DNA from: Luminiphilus sp.
GTDB lineage: Bacteria > Pseudomonadota > Gammaproteobacteria > Pseudomonadales > Halieaceae
Direction: 5' to 3'
Length of the DNA stretch: 64,000 nucleotides
Assembly: GCA_029242325.1 (NCBI GenBank)
Contig: JAQWUD010000020.1
Span: 40,472-104,471 of the forward strand
Positions within the stretch are counted from its first letter, which is position 1; every line of letters starts with the position of its first letter. A model generated the notes under the pieces. That model had not been told where the DNA came from and did no database searches. It was given only the letters and a program-made list of their open reading frames with translations. Both the position numbers and the translations under genes were made by a program. Below, in pieces: positions 8,584 through 19,808 of the stretch.

Positions 8584-8818
8584 CGCTCATTCGGGGTTTG
8601 TCCCTGCCGCAGGCCAGGGGGGAACTTTGGTTTGGGGCCTTCGGGGGTCGCACGCCCCGCCCGAGACTAGCGGCTTATGCTTCTCGTATCCTGTGTTCCG
8701 CCTGATCAGGCCAGCCCCAACGCGAGAGCGAGTACCCAACGGGTCCTGATGACAGGCTATTGCTGACTTGGAATAGTAGATGATCGCGCCTGGCTGGGCG
8801 CTCTTTAGCGTTGGTCAA

Positions 8819-10222
8819 TTACCGGGCAGCCAATACCTTATTTGCTGCGGCCGCAGCTTCGCGCACTCGCTCGGGTGCGGTGCCTCCAAAATGGCGCCTT
8901 GCTGCCACGGAGCCCTCCAACGTGAGCACTTCAAAGACATCAACCTGAATCGCAGGATGAAACTGTTGAAGCACTTCCAGCGATAAATCCGCGAGGTCAC
9001 ACTGTGCATCCACACAATGCGCCACTGCTTTACCCACCACCTCGTGGGCGTCGCGGAATGGGGTTCCTGCTCGCACGAGATAATCTGCAAGATCCGTCGC
9101 CGTGGAGAAGCCCGCTAGGGCAGCTTGGCGCATCGTTTCTTTGTTGGCTTCTATGGCCGGCACCATATCAGCAAAGGCCCTGAGACAATCCTGTACTGTA
9201 GCGACGGTGTCGAAAAGCGCTTCTTTGTCTTCCTGGTTGTCTTTGTTGTACGCGAGAGGTTGTGACTTCATCAGCGTCAGTAACGTCACCAAATTGCCGG
9301 TCGCACGGCCTGACTTCCCTCTCACCAGCTCGGGCACGTCAGGATTTTTTTTCTGCGGCATGATGGATGAACCGGTGCAGAACCGGTCGGGTAGGCGAAT
9401 AAAATCAAACTGGGCCGAAGTCCACAGCACCAGTTCTTCAGAAATCCGCGAGAGGTGGCTCATCAGGAGCGCGGCGACGGCGCAGAACTCTATTGCAAAG
9501 TCCCGATCGGCGACGCTGTCAAGTGAGTTGCGGGTTGGAGCGGTAAACCCCAGTGCGCTGGCGGTTGCGTGCCGATCAATTGGGAAGGTGGTGCCGGCCA
9601 ATGCGGCGGCGCCCAAAGGTGACTGATTCAATCGTGCCCGGCAGTCCATTAATCGAGCATAGTCTCGCTCAAGCATTTCGTTCCATGCCAGCAGGTGGTG
9701 GCCAAATGTGACGGGCTGGGCGACCTGCAGGTGGGTAAACCCGGGCATCACCGTGTCGGCATGTGCGGCGGCCAATGCGATGATGCCAGACTGTAGTCGG
9801 CTCAATTCTCCGCCCACTGCGTCGAGTTCAGCCCGCAGATAGAGGCGCAAATCGGTGGCCACCTGATCGTTGCGCGACCGACCCGTGTGGAGTTTTTTCC
9901 CAGTCTCTCCAATCAACTCTGTGAGTCGCGCTTCTATATTCATGTGCACATCTTCACGCTCGACAGACCACTCAAAAGTGCCGCGTTCGATTTCCTCCAG
10001 AACCGTCGTCAGGCCGTCTTGAATAGCGTGGTTTTCATCCGCGGTGAGGACGCCCGCGACTTCGAGCATTTCCGCGTGCGCCCGGGAGCCCGCGATGTCG
10101 TAAACCGCCAGTTTTCGGTCAAAGGCCTCAGATGCGGTGAACCGCTGCACGAAGGTATCGGTGGGCTCACTGAAGCGCCCGCCCCAAAGCTCCTGACTGT
10201 TTGTTGTCTCTCGATTGCCCAT
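8819..10222 (-). CDS. argH: Argininosuccinate lyase
   Basis: A 467-residue member of the aspartase/fumarase superfamily that splits argininosuccinate to arginine and fumarate. The signature [15 protein letters not shown] containing the catalytic serine loop is present, as are [11 protein letters not shown] at the N-terminus and [18 protein letters not shown]. Length is normal. It faces hemC across 124 bp, as in Pseudomonas, although no algZR genes lie between them here. Confidence 0.96.
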   Translation of the reverse strand: MGNRETTNSQELWGGRFSEPTDTFVQRFTASEAFDRKLAVYDIAGSRAHAEMLEVAGVLTADENHAIQDGLTTVLEEIERGTFEWSVEREDVHMNIEARLTELIGETGKKLHTGRSRNDQVATDLRLYLRAELDAVGGELSRLQSGIIALAAAHADTVMPGFTHLQVAQPVTFGHHLLAWNEMLERDYARLMDCRARLNQSPLGAAALAGTTFPIDRHATASALGFTAPTRNSLDSVADRDFAIEFCAVAALLMSHLSRISEELVLWTSAQFDFIRLPDRFCTGSSIMPQKKNPDVPELVRGKSGRATGNLVTLLTLMKSQPLAYNKDNQEDKEALFDTVATVQDCLRAFADMVPAIEANKETMRQAALAGFSTATDLADYLVRAGTPFRDAHEVVGKAVAHCVDAQCDLADLSLEVLQQFHPAIQVDVFEVLTLEGSVAARRHFGGTAPERVREAAAAANKVLAAR

Positions 10223-10346
10223 GATGTGCTATCGCTCACATGAAATTCGCTGAAGATTCTAACGTGCGCGCCGCCTCGCCGCCCTGTTTGAGAGCGGTGA
10301 AATGTCGCCTCCATGCTAAACTGATGCGTCAAACAGGGGGAATATC

Positions 10347-11258
10347 GTGTCTGAAAGAATCGTGATTGCCACGCGGGAGAGCCCGCTCGCCCTGTGGCAG
10401 GCAGAACATGTCAAATCTCGCCTTGAGGCCGCACATTCTGGGCTGGAGGTGAGTCTGTTAGGGATGACATCCCGCGGCGATCAGTTGCTGGATAAGCCGC
10501 TTTTTAAGGTGGGTGGTAAGGGGCTCTTCGTGAAGGAGTTGGAGACGGCTCTGATGGATGGTCGGGCGGATATCGCCGTGCACTCCATGAAGGATGTGCC
10601 CATGCACATGCCCGATGGGCTGACCTTGGGTGTCATGTGTGAGCGGGAAGATCCCCGTGATGCCTTGGTCGGCTGCAGCAGTTTTGATCAGCTTGCACAG
10701 GGTGCCAGGCTGGGAACCTCCAGTCTGCGCCGTAGCTGCCAGTTGAGTCGGCATCGGCCGGATCTGGAGATCGGATTTTTGCGGGGCAACGTTAACACCC
10801 GACTGGCTAAGTTAGACGGCGGTGAATTCGATGCCATTATTCTTGCTTGCGCCGGATTGATTCGGCTGGGCTTCGAAGATCGGATCGGGGCGTCGATTGA
10901 CCCGCAACTCTCCCTGCCCGCCGCAGGTCAGGGCGCCGTTGGCATTGAATTTAGGGACGCAGATCAGCGGGTAAGAGCGCTATTGGCACCGCTTCATCAC
11001 GACGCTACCGCAACGCGCGTATTGGCAGAGCGTGCGGTGGTCCGCCGCCTTGAAGGGGGTTGTGATGTTCCCATCGCCGCCTTCGCGGAGTGGGAAAATG
11101 ACGCGCTGTGGTTACGCGCGCGCGTGGGGGCAACCGATGGCAGCGCAGTGCTCGAGGCGGAGGCGCGAGGTAGCGACCCCGAGCAACTGGGTGCAGGCAT
11201 AGCAGAGATGTTGCTTGCTCAGGGAGCTGAAGCTCTCATCCGCGCAGCCCGGGGATGA
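10347..11258 (+). CDS. hemC: Hydroxymethylbilane synthase (porphobilinogen deaminase)
   Basis: A 303-residue enzyme joining four porphobilinogens. The dipyrromethane-binding cysteine is C239 ([13 protein letters not shown]) and the catalytic aspartate is D83 (HSMKDVP). The start is GTG at 10347 behind a GGGGGAA ribosome site and gives the expected N-terminus ([18 protein letters not shown]). It overlaps hemD by 4 nt (ATGA) and heads a four-gene haem operon. Confidence 0.97.
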   Translation: MSERIVIATRESPLALWQAEHVKSRLEAAHSGLEVSLLGMTSRGDQLLDKPLFKVGGKGLFVKELETALMDGRADIAVHSMKDVPMHMPDGLTLGVMCEREDPRDALVGCSSFDQLAQGARLGTSSLRRSCQLSRHRPDLEIGFLRGNVNTRLAKLDGGEFDAIILACAGLIRLGFEDRIGASIDPQLSLPAAGQGAVGIEFRDADQRVRALLAPLHHDATATRVLAERAVVRRLEGGCDVPIAAFAEWENDALWLRARVGATDGSAVLEAEARGSDPEQLGAGIAEMLLAQGAEALIRAARG

Positions 11259-11989
11259 TCACCGCCGTTTTGACCCGCCCGCAAGATGACAGTGAACGGT
11301 TGGCGCGGATATTGCAGGGGAAGAAAGTCCACACTCTGATCCTGCCGCTGATGACGATTGTCGGCTCGCTATCTTCGGGAAAGGCTGACCCGCCCTGCCT
11401 TACCAGCGGAACTGTGGTCGTTTTCGTCAGCGCCAATGCAGTGCGATTCGGGCTTCCATTGTTAAAACCCGAGCTGGACCGTCAGGAGAATCTGACGTTT
11501 ATCGCTATCGGCAGAAAAACCCATGACACGTTGTTGGCGGCAGGTATTGAAGCACTGATGCCCACGCAGGCAGATTCGGAAGGTTTGCTGGCCATGGCCG
11601 AGCTCTCCGCCCGCGAGAAGCCTGATGTGGTGATTGTGAAGGGGGAGGGCGGGCGCGAACTACTGGCCGATGAACTAACGCGACGTGGCGCGCAGGTGAC
11701 CGACTGGGTTTGCTATCGACGCTGTTGGCCTGAGGTAGATGTCTCTCCTCTGCTCAAGCTGAGCTTACCTATTGTTTTTCAGGCCAGTAGTGGTGAAATG
11801 CTGTCACGACTGTCAGAGTTGTTGGCGGGTGAGCAGAGAATGGATCTGTTCCAATCGCCAGTCATTGTCCCTTCTGAGCGCGTGGCAAGTCTTGCCGCGG
11901 GATTAGGCTGGGGGCGAGTGGTCTGTGCCGAGGATGCCAGCGATCTGGCCTTTGAACGCACATTGAAATCGCTCTTATCAGTGGAGTGA
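11255..11989 (+). CDS. hemD: Uroporphyrinogen-III synthase
   Basis: A 244-residue protein in the HemD position, starting [20 protein letters not shown]. It shows the two-domain family pattern including [35 protein letters not shown] and [24 protein letters not shown]. It cyclises hydroxymethylbilane to uroporphyrinogen III. Sequence conservation in this family is low, so the call leans on these motifs and on context between hemC and hemX. Confidence 0.92.
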   Translation: MITAVLTRPQDDSERLARILQGKKVHTLILPLMTIVGSLSSGKADPPCLTSGTVVVFVSANAVRFGLPLLKPELDRQENLTFIAIGRKTHDTLLAAGIEALMPTQADSEGLLAMAELSAREKPDVVIVKGEGGRELLADELTRRGAQVTDWVCYRRCWPEVDVSPLLKLSLPIVFQASSGEMLSRLSELLAGEQRMDLFQSPVIVPSERVASLAAGLGWGRVVCAEDASDLAFERTLKSLLSVE

Positions 11990-11993
11990 AAGG

Positions 11994-13130
11994 ATGAAAG
12001 AATCCCCTGCGTCGCAGCAACCAGAGGCTACCCGGCGACGGCAGCATGCCTCGGGCCGGCGCTGGGCGCTATGGTCGCTGTTGCTTTTCCTGTCATTGCT
12101 GTCGGGTCTGGGTGTTGCAGGTTACTGGCTCGGCTGGCCTTGGGTGTCCTATCAGTGGCAGCGTTTTGAGGCAGTAGAGATCGAACTCGCCGCGATTCAG
12201 GATCAGCGGGCAGTCCCTGAACCCAACATCGCCCAGCTGGCGCGCGAGGCCGCCAATACCAGTGTCCGTTCTGGCCTCGCGGTCAGGGATGCCGACTGGA
12301 ATAGTGCGCTATCTGCTCTGGCTGCGCGTCTGGATGCCGAACGCACCGAGTCTGAGCGGCTGTTGGCGCAAAGAATGGATCGACTGGAAGATCAGATGGA
12401 TCGGTTGCTCGCTGTTGACCGGCGCGCGTGGTTGGGACACGAGGCGATTTTCCTGACGCGGTTGGCGAGTCAGCGGCTGTTGGTGGCGCGGGATGTCGAT
12501 GCTGCGCTGACCTTGCTGGAGCAGGCAGATGGATTGCTTCGAGACACTGGTGAGCCCAGATTTGAAGCCGTTCGGCTTGCTATAGCTCGCGACGCAGCGG
12601 CGCTGTCGGCAGTGCCTGTGGTTGACCAGGTGGGTATTTATACTCAATTGTCGGCCCTCATTGATCAGGTAGATCTGCTGCAAATTCAGTTCGAGTCAGC
12701 GACGCCAGACATGATTGACCCGAGTGAGGCTGAGGACGATTGGTGGCAGCGCAGCGCCGCCGGGTGGCGGGCTGCACTGGCCAAACTGTCTGATCACCTT
12801 GTTGTTCGGCGACGTAGTGATGAAATCACTCAGTTGATGACCCCTGAATGGGCCGCCTTGGCAAGGCAAAACGGGCGCATGCTGCTGGAGCAGGCACAAA
12901 TTGCGATGCTCACCGCCAACCAAAAGCTGTTCGAGCAGTCCTTGGTGCGGGCAGAGCGGTTTGTGAAGTTGTTTGCTGAGCAGGATGAGGGGCGTGTGGA
13001 GAGCCTGATCAGCGCTATCGCGTTGCTTCGAACTCACAGCATTGCACCGAAATTGCCCGATTTGGTCGAGACCCGCAGCTTGCTAGACGAGCAGGTCGAG
13101 AGAGTGAGTAAAGAGGTTTCAACCGGATAA
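11994..13130 (+). CDS. hemX: HemX family membrane protein
   Basis: A 378-residue HemX (DUF513) protein: a short basic cytosolic N-terminus, one transmembrane helix at about residues 23-50 (WALWSLLLFLSLLSGLGVAG), and a long periplasmic helical part. The family is often labelled a uroporphyrinogen-III methyltransferase but has no recognisable methyltransferase motifs here. Role in haem synthesis is not established. Its stop shares a base with the hemY start (TAATG), so the two are coupled. Confidence 0.85.
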   Translation: MKESPASQQPEATRRRQHASGRRWALWSLLLFLSLLSGLGVAGYWLGWPWVSYQWQRFEAVEIELAAIQDQRAVPEPNIAQLAREAANTSVRSGLAVRDADWNSALSALAARLDAERTESERLLAQRMDRLEDQMDRLLAVDRRAWLGHEAIFLTRLASQRLLVARDVDAALTLLEQADGLLRDTGEPRFEAVRLAIARDAAALSAVPVVDQVGIYTQLSALIDQVDLLQIQFESATPDMIDPSEAEDDWWQRSAAGWRAALAKLSDHLVVRRRSDEITQLMTPEWAALARQNGRMLLEQAQIAMLTANQKLFEQSLVRAERFVKLFAEQDEGRVESLISAIALLRTHSIAPKLPDLVETRSLLDEQVERVSKEVSTG

Positions 13131-14335
13131 TGGCGCGCTTCAGTATCTACCTCATTTGTGGTCTCGTGCTGGGTGCGGCGTTGGTCAATGCCATTGCGCG
13201 CGATCCGGGATACGTTCTTATGATGTTGGGCGAATGGCAGGTGGAAACCTCGGCATGGCTGGCGTTGAGCGTGTTTCTGGTGTTCTCAATGTTGCTGTGG
13301 TCCCTCATGCGTTTGCTACGGTCCACGCTCAACGTCCCTCATGCACTGCGCCGCTGGATGGGGCTCCGCTCCGCCCGTGGGGCGCAACGCCGCACTGACA
13401 AGGGCTTCGTCGCTTTCTTTGAAGGCCGGTGGGAGGTAGCGGAAAAGGCGCTGAGTAAAACAGCGAGCGCGGATGAGCAGGGTTCATTGCATCCACTTTT
13501 TGCGGCTCTGGCGGCAATTCATCGCGGTCATATACAGAGCGCATTGGAGATGCTCGATCAGGCTGAAAAGCAGGGAACTTTACCTCCTCCAGTCATTGCC
13601 ATGGCGAGGGCCCAAGCGCATCTGACCGACCACGCGCCTGAACGCGCTGATGAGCTGCTGAGGGGTTTTTCCGGTGGTAGTCAGGGTGCGCCGAGAGTGA
13701 GTGCGATGAGGTGTGAGCTGGCGTATCAGCGACGTGACTGGGGTGAAGTCATTGAGTCGCTGCCCGATGCCCGACGTAGCCGCCTGATTCCAGAACCATT
13801 ACTGAATCTGTGGGAGCGAGAGGCGTGGCATGGCGCAATGGAATCCGACTCAGGTGATCTAGCGTTGTGGAAACGTGCGCCGGATTCTCTTCGCTCTCAC
13901 AACAGCTCGCTGTGGCCTGTTGTAGTGACGCGCCTGATTGCAGAGAAGAGCTGGGACGGGCTCCAGAAAGCACTGGTAGAACGATTGCAACATTACTGCG
14001 AGCGCGCCACGCTGGAAGGGATTGCCGTGTTACCTGACCGTCAGGCGCAAAAAATGAAGAAGGCTCTGAAACGTTGGTGCGAAGAGGATGCCCACGGTGC
14101 ATGCCATGCGATGCTTGCCGAACTTTTGCAGCGAGAGGGCGATATGCAGTCTGCCGGTGAGCTTTGGGAGGCGGCGTATAAACGCAGTCCGTCGGCGCGC
14201 CATGCGCTGGGTTGGGCAAGTTGGCTCCGAAGCCAAGGCGAGGAAGGGCGCGCGTTGACGCTCGAAACAGAGGCGATAATGACGCTGCGAGCGCCGCAGC
14301 GAACTGAGTCGGTGAGCCCGCTATCGACCCGGTAA
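13130..14335 (+). CDS. hemY: HemY, TPR-containing inner-membrane protein
   Basis: A 401-residue protein with two N-terminal transmembrane helices (residues about 5-25 and 40-62) followed by helical TPR-like repeats, the HemY_N architecture. It is the last gene of hemCDXY. The enterobacterial homologue has been linked to late haem metabolism; a molecular function is not proven. Its last 15 bp overlap the end of the convergent ubiD. Confidence 0.87.
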   Translation: MARFSIYLICGLVLGAALVNAIARDPGYVLMMLGEWQVETSAWLALSVFLVFSMLLWSLMRLLRSTLNVPHALRRWMGLRSARGAQRRTDKGFVAFFEGRWEVAEKALSKTASADEQGSLHPLFAALAAIHRGHIQSALEMLDQAEKQGTLPPPVIAMARAQAHLTDHAPERADELLRGFSGGSQGAPRVSAMRCELAYQRRDWGEVIESLPDARRSRLIPEPLLNLWEREAWHGAMESDSGDLALWKRAPDSLRSHNSSLWPVVVTRLIAEKSWDGLQKALVERLQHYCERATLEGIAVLPDRQAQKMKKALKRWCEEDAHGACHAMLAELLQREGDMQSAGELWEAAYKRSPSARHALGWASWLRSQGEEGRALTLETEAIMTLRAPQRTESVSPLSTR

Positions 14336-15817
14336 CGTGATTTCCAGAGAGTCCCATAGGATATCGACGCGCGCGCGGGTAGACGCATCCATTTTTATGG
14401 TGCGACCCCACTCCCGATCGGTCTCGCCTTCCCATTTGTGTGTCGCATCCATGCCGATTTTAGAACCGAGGCCCGCCACCGGAGAGGCAAAATCCAGATA
14501 GTCGATCGGCGTGCTTTCGACGATAGTACAATCCCTCGCCGGGTCCATTCGAGTCGTCATGGCCCAGATCACGTCTTCCCAAGAGCGTGCGTTAACGTCG
14601 TCATCGACCACAATAATGAACTTGGTGTACATAAACTGCCGCAGAAAAGACCACACGCCGAACATGACCCGTTTTGCGTGCCCCGGGTACTCCTTTCGCA
14701 TCGTTACCACAGCCATCCGGTACGAGCAGCCCTCGGGAGGCAGGTAAAAATCGCTGATTTCCGGGAACTGTTTCTTCAGTAACGGAACAAAGACCTCGTT
14801 GAGCGCCAAGCCCAGAATGGCTGGTTCATCGGGAGGGCGGCCGGTATAGGTGCTGTGATAAATCGGATCATTCCTGGTTGTGATGGTGTCTACGGTGAAT
14901 ACCGGGAAGCGCTCTACTTCATTGTAGTAGCCGGTATGGTCACCGAACGGACCCTCATCTGCCTGCTCGGCGGGGTCGATGAATCCTTCAAGAATAATTT
15001 CACTGTGCGCGGGCACCATGAGGTCATTATCCCGACATAAATCGGTAACACACCGCACCAAGTCTGTTTTCTTGCCTCTTAGTAAGCCCGCAAAGGCGTA
15101 TTCAGAGAGCGTATCGGGTACCGGTGTCACGGCGCCCAAAGTCGTGGCCGGGTCTGCCCCCAGCGCAATGGCTACGGGGTAGGGCTCGCCCGAACGCTTG
15201 AGTTGCCAGTCGCGAAAATCCAATGCGCCGCCCCGGTGAGACAGCCAGCGCATGATCAGCTTGTTGCGCCCGAGCAGCTGCATGCGATAGATGCCCAGAT
15301 TCATGCGTTCTTTTTCGGGGCCGCGCGTGATGACCAGGGGCCAGGTCACCAATGGCCCGACATCCTCGGGCCAGCACGTCTGTATCGGCAGCGTGGTGAG
15401 ATCTACTTCCGCACCACGCAGGATCTGCTGCTGACAAGGCGCTTTTTTAACGACGTTTGGCCCCATCGTGAAGATCTTCTTTAGCAGTGGGGCCTTATCG
15501 ACGAGGTCCCTGAACCCCTTGGGCGGATCGGGTTGCCGGAGGTAGGCGAGCAGCTCACCTACTTCCCGCAGGGCTTCGACGTTCTCTTCACCCATTCCCA
15601 GTGCGACCCGTCTTTCAGCACCAAATAAATTGACCAATACAGGGATGCGGGAGCCTTTGGGATTCTCAAACAGCAAAGCGGGACCACCCCCGCGCAGGGT
15701 GCGATCCGCGATTTCAGTCATTTCCAGCTTGGGATCCACCTCCGCCGAGATCCGGACGAGATCGCCGCGTTTCTCGAGCTCACGGATGAACTCCCGGAGG
15801 TCGACGAAGCTTGGCAT
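14321..15817 (-). CDS. ubiD: UbiD family decarboxylase (3-octaprenyl-4-hydroxybenzoate decarboxylase)
   Basis: A 498-residue UbiD-type decarboxylase that needs prenylated FMN made by UbiX. It opens with [20 protein letters not shown], typical of UbiD, and contains [21 protein letters not shown] and [11 protein letters not shown] in the cofactor and substrate region. It acts in ubiquinone synthesis. It starts 9 nt after the rho stop codon, so it is probably read through from trxA-rho, the usual gammaproteobacterial order. Confidence 0.94.
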   Translation of the reverse strand: MPSFVDLREFIRELEKRGDLVRISAEVDPKLEMTEIADRTLRGGGPALLFENPKGSRIPVLVNLFGAERRVALGMGEENVEALREVGELLAYLRQPDPPKGFRDLVDKAPLLKKIFTMGPNVVKKAPCQQQILRGAEVDLTTLPIQTCWPEDVGPLVTWPLVITRGPEKERMNLGIYRMQLLGRNKLIMRWLSHRGGALDFRDWQLKRSGEPYPVAIALGADPATTLGAVTPVPDTLSEYAFAGLLRGKKTDLVRCVTDLCRDNDLMVPAHSEIILEGFIDPAEQADEGPFGDHTGYYNEVERFPVFTVDTITTRNDPIYHSTYTGRPPDEPAILGLALNEVFVPLLKKQFPEISDFYLPPEGCSYRMAVVTMRKEYPGHAKRVMFGVWSFLRQFMYTKFIIVVDDDVNARSWEDVIWAMTTRMDPARDCTIVESTPIDYLDFASPVAGLGSKIGMDATHKWEGETDREWGRTIKMDASTRARVDILWDSLEITLPGR

Positions 15818-15826
15818 GATCGCGGA

Positions 15827-17407
15827 TTACTTCCGCTTCATGGATTTGAAGAACTCTTCGTTGGACTTGGTGTCTTTGAGCTTGTCGAGCTGGAATTCAA
15901 TAGCTGGCAGATCTTCCATGCCGTGGAGCAGCTTGCGCAGAATCCACATGCGATGCAGCTCTTCATCGCCAGTTAATAATTCTTCCCGGCGCGTGCCGGA
16001 GCGGCGGATATTAATAGCGGGATAAACGCGCTTCTCTGCGATCTTGCGATCGAGATGTAGCTCCATATTCCCTGTGCCCTTGAACTCCTCATAGATCACT
16101 TCGTCCATCTTTGAGCCAGTGTCGATCAATGCTGTAGCAATGATTGAGAGACTACCGCCCTCTTCGATGTTTCGTGCCGCACCAAAGAACCGCTTGGGGC
16201 GCTCAAGCGCATGTGCGTCGACACCCCCTGTCAGCACCTTTCCAGAGCTGGGTATTACGGTGTTGTAAGCGCGAGCCAGACGCGTGATGGAATCGAGCAG
16301 GATGACCACGTCGCGTTTATGCTCCACGAGCCGCTTGGCCTTTTCGATTACCATGTCAGCCACCTGTACATGGCGTGAGGGTGGTTCATCAAAAGTTGAT
16401 GCGACGACCTCAGCGCCGCGGGCCCCCACCGAGCGTTGCATCTCGGTCACTTCTTCGGGCCGCTCATCGATCAACAACACGATCACGTAGCACTCGGCAT
16501 TATTGGTGATGATCGCCTGCGCGATATTCTGCATCATGATGGTCTTGCCGGCCTTGGGGGGCGCGACCAGCAGACCCCGCTGACCTTTGCCAATGGGCGC
16601 TACCAGATCAATCAGCCGTCCGGTCAGATCCTCTGTAGAGCCATTGCCCTTTTCCAGGGTGAGGCGCTCATTGGGGAAAAGTGGCGTGAGGTTTTCGAAT
16701 AAGATTTTGCTTTTGGCGCTCTCCGGCGATTCAAAGTTAACGTCCTTGACTTTGAGCAGCGCAAAGTACCGCTCGGAATCCTTGGGTGGCCTGATCATGC
16801 CTGTGACGGTATCGCCAGTGCGGAGATTGAAGCGTCTTATCTGGCTGGGGCTGACATAAATGTCATCGGGGCCCGCCAAGAAGGAGCTGTCGGCGGATCT
16901 CAGGAAGCCAAAGCCATCCTGCAGGATCTCCAGAACGCCGTCCCCCCAAATGTCCTCGCCGCTCTTGGCGTGCCGCTTCAGCAGTGCAAAAATGATGTCC
17001 TGTTTGCGCGAGCGCGCCATGTTGTCGACGCCCATCTCCCGGGCCATATCGATCAGGTCCTGGGTCGACTTGTTCTTCAGGTCGGTCAGGCTCATGGGGT
17101 TCGCACTGGGCACATTGGGGTCGCGCTTTTGGCGCCGCTGTCTGCCACGACGGGATCGGCCCTGTGGTGCGTCGCCCTCGCCGCTCGCCGACGCCTCTGT
17201 TTGAGCGGCACCCTCGTTATCGGAAGCAGCCTCCGTTTTTGCGGGCGCTTCGCCCGCGCCAGCTTCATCCGTCTCTGCGGCTTTGAGCTTTAGCGTGCGT
17301 CCACTTTTCTTTTGAAGCTCCGCACTGTCTTCGGCGCCATCGCTGGCTACGGTTTCAATGCTGGGAGTTTCCAACTTTTCTGAGTTGGCATTGGTTTGCT
17401 CTTCCAC
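15827..17407 (-). CDS. rho: Transcription termination factor Rho with long N-terminal extension
   Basis: A 526-residue Rho. The canonical protein begins at about residue 105 ([20 protein letters not shown]) and continues with the RNA-binding cold-shock domain ([23 protein letters not shown]) and the ATPase with Walker A APPKAGKT. Before it lies a 104-residue extension: an acidic, Ala/Glu/Thr-rich part (residues 10-80) then a basic patch ([14 protein letters not shown], about 83-96), both likely disordered. The extended GTG start at 17407 has a GGAAG ribosome site 8 nt upstream, while the internal ATG at 17095 has none, so the extension is probably real. E. coli Rho has 419 residues. Confidence 0.93.
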   Translation of the reverse strand: MEEQTNANSEKLETPSIETVASDGAEDSAELQKKSGRTLKLKAAETDEAGAGEAPAKTEAASDNEGAAQTEASASGEGDAPQGRSRRGRQRRQKRDPNVPSANPMSLTDLKNKSTQDLIDMAREMGVDNMARSRKQDIIFALLKRHAKSGEDIWGDGVLEILQDGFGFLRSADSSFLAGPDDIYVSPSQIRRFNLRTGDTVTGMIRPPKDSERYFALLKVKDVNFESPESAKSKILFENLTPLFPNERLTLEKGNGSTEDLTGRLIDLVAPIGKGQRGLLVAPPKAGKTIMMQNIAQAIITNNAECYVIVLLIDERPEEVTEMQRSVGARGAEVVASTFDEPPSRHVQVADMVIEKAKRLVEHKRDVVILLDSITRLARAYNTVIPSSGKVLTGGVDAHALERPKRFFGAARNIEEGGSLSIIATALIDTGSKMDEVIYEEFKGTGNMELHLDRKIAEKRVYPAINIRRSGTRREELLTGDEELHRMWILRKLLHGMEDLPAIEFQLDKLKDTKSNEEFFKSMKRK

Positions 17408-17605
17408 GAATCACTTCCGGCTTGCTGTTAAAAGTCACTATTGAATAAAGAAAGATGTCGGCCCGACGGTCCTTATGGCTTTGTTGTGCTGGTGCGAGTC
17501 GGTCGACGGTATCGTGCTTGGACGCTCCATTGCCTAAACGGTTCCACCAGTCAGTTGTTGGCGCGCTGAGGGAGGCTGTAAAAGGAAGAAATGCCAGACA
17601 CGGCG

Positions 17606-17622
17606 GGTGTTGAACCAACACC
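17606..17622 (-). other. Hairpin in the rho leader
   Basis: A perfect 7-bp stem GGTGTTG / CAACACC with a 3-nt loop sits 199 nt upstream of the rho start, in the 288-nt trxA-rho gap. No T-run follows it, so it is not a simple intrinsic terminator. A role in rho autoregulation or in trxA mRNA 3' end formation is only a possibility. I see no gene in the rest of this gap. Confidence 0.4.
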
Positions 17623-17695
17623 ACGGCGCAAAACTAGCACCGCCGACAGATTACGTCCAGCGATATTTGTGGGCAATTCGGGAATGGAATGCCCG

Positions 17696-18022
17696 TTAAA
17701 TCGCAGAATCTACAAACTCGCTGAGCTGACTTTTTGTCAGCGCACCAACCTTTGTTTCGACCGCGTTACCCCCTTTGAACAGAATCAGCGTAGGGATGCC
17801 GCGGATATTAAATTTGCCGGGCATGTCTGGATTAGCGTCAACGTCCACCTTACAGACTTTGACCTTTCCCGCGTATTCTGTGGCAATCTCTTCCAATATG
17901 GGTGCAATCATCTTGCAAGGGCCGCACCACTCGGCCCAAAAATCGACTAACACGGGTAGGTCGCTCGAAAGCACCTCAGCATCAAAGTTGTCGTCGGTCA
18001 CGTGCGATATGTCAGCGCTCAT
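17696..18022 (-). CDS. trxA: Thioredoxin 1
   Basis: A 108-residue thioredoxin with the active site WCGPC (C33, C36) in [20 protein letters not shown] and the cis-proline loop [12 protein letters not shown]. It is a cytosolic disulfide reductase. It lies upstream of rho, as in most gammaproteobacteria. Confidence 0.97.
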   Translation of the reverse strand: MSADISHVTDDNFDAEVLSSDLPVLVDFWAEWCGPCKMIAPILEEIATEYAGKVKVCKVDVDANPDMPGKFNIRGIPTLILFKGGNAVETKVGALTKSQLSEFVDSAI

Positions 18023-18118
18023 AGGGGCTCCGGTGTGTGTTGGATGGTTAGCCGGTGGGATGCGTTACTAACGTCGATGAGAAAATATCCTACTGACTCC
18101 CGGCCGGCAAGCGTTGTG

Positions 18119-18403
18119 ATGCATGACGCTGAACCAAATTGGCACGTGTATATCGTGCGTTGTGCGGACGAGTCACTGTATACGGGGGTGACCACAGACC
18201 TGCGGCGTCGAATTTCTCAACATAACGGCATCGCGTCGGGTGGTGCTAGATATACACGTAGCAGGCGCCCGGTCGCGCTGGTGTGGTCGCGCACCTGCGC
18301 ATCCCGTTCCGCGGCGCAAAAGGAGGAGACGGCTGTGCGCCGTTTAAGTCGCCGTCAAAAACTGGCGCTGATTCGTCAGCACGGGATGAGTGCACCCCTA
18401 TGA
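18119..18403 (+). CDS. GIY-YIG nuclease-fold protein (YhbQ/UPF0213 type)
   Basis: A small GIY-YIG domain: WHVYIVRCADESLYTGVTTDLRRRISQHN carries the paired VYIVRC / LYTGVT motif and the conserved arginine. Homologues are about 80-100 residues; family members include DNA-end or nucleotide-acting nucleases, but the role is unproven. I choose the ATG at 18119 (94 residues) because the conserved domain begins just after it. An ATG at 18077 is also in frame, and neither has a good ribosome site. Its stop overlaps the next start (ATGA). Confidence 0.85.
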   Translation: MHDAEPNWHVYIVRCADESLYTGVTTDLRRRISQHNGIASGGARYTRSRRPVALVWSRTCASRSAAQKEETAVRRLSRRQKLALIRQHGMSAPL

Positions 18404-18894
18404 CAGTGGATAGCTTCTGGGAGTGGTCTCTGGCTAGGTACAGGTGCACCAGTACACGCTCACTGCTTCTGTCTCTGCAGAGCGCCGCAGACCTTGTTAT
18501 CGTGGAAGCTCTGTTTGCGGCTTGGCTTGGATCTCGACAGTTTGGGTGGCAATCCAGCGCAGTGGACCGAATGCGGTTTGCCACGGATGACTGGGTGGAA
18601 AAGGTTGTCCTGCCGCTGAGAATGACGCGCGGCCAATGGAAATCAGATGAGCGCCTGCGCAGGCCCCGTGAACATTTGCTGCAGTTGGAAGTGCAGGCTG
18701 AACATCACCTAGCCCAATTGATCTGGAGCGGGGTCATGGATTCACCTGAGTCACCGGTAGACGTCGTCAAGGTGCCTGCGCAACCGACGCATTACTTGAT
18801 GGAGATCAATCTTGCCAGGCTCTCACCGTTTTATGACGGTAATAATGTCCGGGAACTGAAGCAACTGGTGGCACTACTGAGTCAGCCGACGTAA
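18400..18894 (+). CDS. TIGR02444 family protein
   Basis: A 164-residue cytosolic protein of unknown function matching the TIGR02444/DUF2390 family pattern: an N-terminal FWEWSLARY, central WRS/MRFATDDWVEKVVLPLR, and PREHLLQLEVQAEHHLAQ. Helices dominate. The start at 18400 overlaps the stop of the GIY-YIG gene, so the two are coupled; the frame is open further upstream but only inside that gene. Confidence 0.75.
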   Translation: MTVDSFWEWSLARYRCTSTRSLLLSLQSAADLVIVEALFAAWLGSRQFGWQSSAVDRMRFATDDWVEKVVLPLRMTRGQWKSDERLRRPREHLLQLEVQAEHHLAQLIWSGVMDSPESPVDVVKVPAQPTHYLMEINLARLSPFYDGNNVRELKQLVALLSQPT

Positions 18895-18936
18895 CATCCG
18901 CGCTTCTTCGAAAATAGGATAGGGAGAACGTAGAGC

Positions 18937-19671
18937 ATGAGTACCCCGAATAGAATGCGGGCTGCAGGAGCGGCTTTTGCCCTCACGGCAGCGCTGGTGG
19001 GCTGCGATACTGAGCCTGCAGAACAGGCACTTGAGCTTGAGTCGAGTGACGCTCGTTTGAGCTATGGTATCGGATTGCGCATGGGACAAAGAATGTCTGC
19101 TGACGACATGACAGTGGATGTTGCCGCTTATGCCGCGGGACTCGAGGACGCCATGACTGGCGCTGAGGGAAGGCTGACTGACGAAGAGATTAATACGGAA
19201 ATGACAGCGTTTCAGGAGCGCCAGCAGGCTGATGCTGAGCTTGAGCGCACTGCGATTGCACAATCGAACCTTGAAGCGGGTAGGGCGTATATGGAAGAAA
19301 CGACTGCACAGGAAGGCATTCAGGTTACTGAGTCTGGCCTGCAATACATAGTCAAAGAGGCGGGCGAGGGAGACAACCCCGAGGCTGCAGACTCCGTAGA
19401 GGTGCATTACGAGGGCCGCCTAATTGACGGCACTGTTTTCGATAGTAGTTTTGAGCGAGGTCAGACGGTCACTTTTGGCTTGACTCAAGTTATTCCCGGC
19501 TGGACTGAGGGGCTGCAGCTGATGAAGCCTGGCGGTAAGTTCCAGTTCATCATCCCGCCGGAGCTGGGCTATGGCGAGGGTGGAGCTGGTCAAATGATCG
19601 GTCCCAACGCAACACTCGTTTTCGACGTCGAACTGGTAGCCGTGTTCAAGGCGGATCCAGCATCCGAGTAA
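18937..19671 (+). CDS. FKBP-type peptidyl-prolyl isomerase, lipoprotein
   Basis: A 244-residue FkpA/Mip-like folding factor. A signal peptide ends in lipobox LVGC (residues 19-23, ALVGCDTEP), so it is predicted to be an acylated envelope protein. A helical dimerisation domain (about 35-120) precedes the FKBP domain (about 125-237) with VEVHYEGRLIDGTVFDSSFERG, VIPGWTEGLQLMKPGGKF and FIIPPELGYGEGGAG. It accelerates proline isomerisation in the periplasm. An AGGGAGA ribosome site precedes the ATG. Confidence 0.92.
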   Translation: MSTPNRMRAAGAAFALTAALVGCDTEPAEQALELESSDARLSYGIGLRMGQRMSADDMTVDVAAYAAGLEDAMTGAEGRLTDEEINTEMTAFQERQQADAELERTAIAQSNLEAGRAYMEETTAQEGIQVTESGLQYIVKEAGEGDNPEAADSVEVHYEGRLIDGTVFDSSFERGQTVTFGLTQVIPGWTEGLQLMKPGGKFQFIIPPELGYGEGGAGQMIGPNATLVFDVELVAVFKADPASE

Positions 19672-19808
19672 CGTCTTAGCAGGGCCGTCAACCTGGCGGC
19701 GCTGCGCAGCGGGCTTGGAAGTGATTCGGCCGCCGCTCTTTGCACGGTGAGGGGGTAGCGGTCCCCTGCATCTGGCCCCTGTAGATACTCAGCGCCGGAA
19801 CCTAGTCC

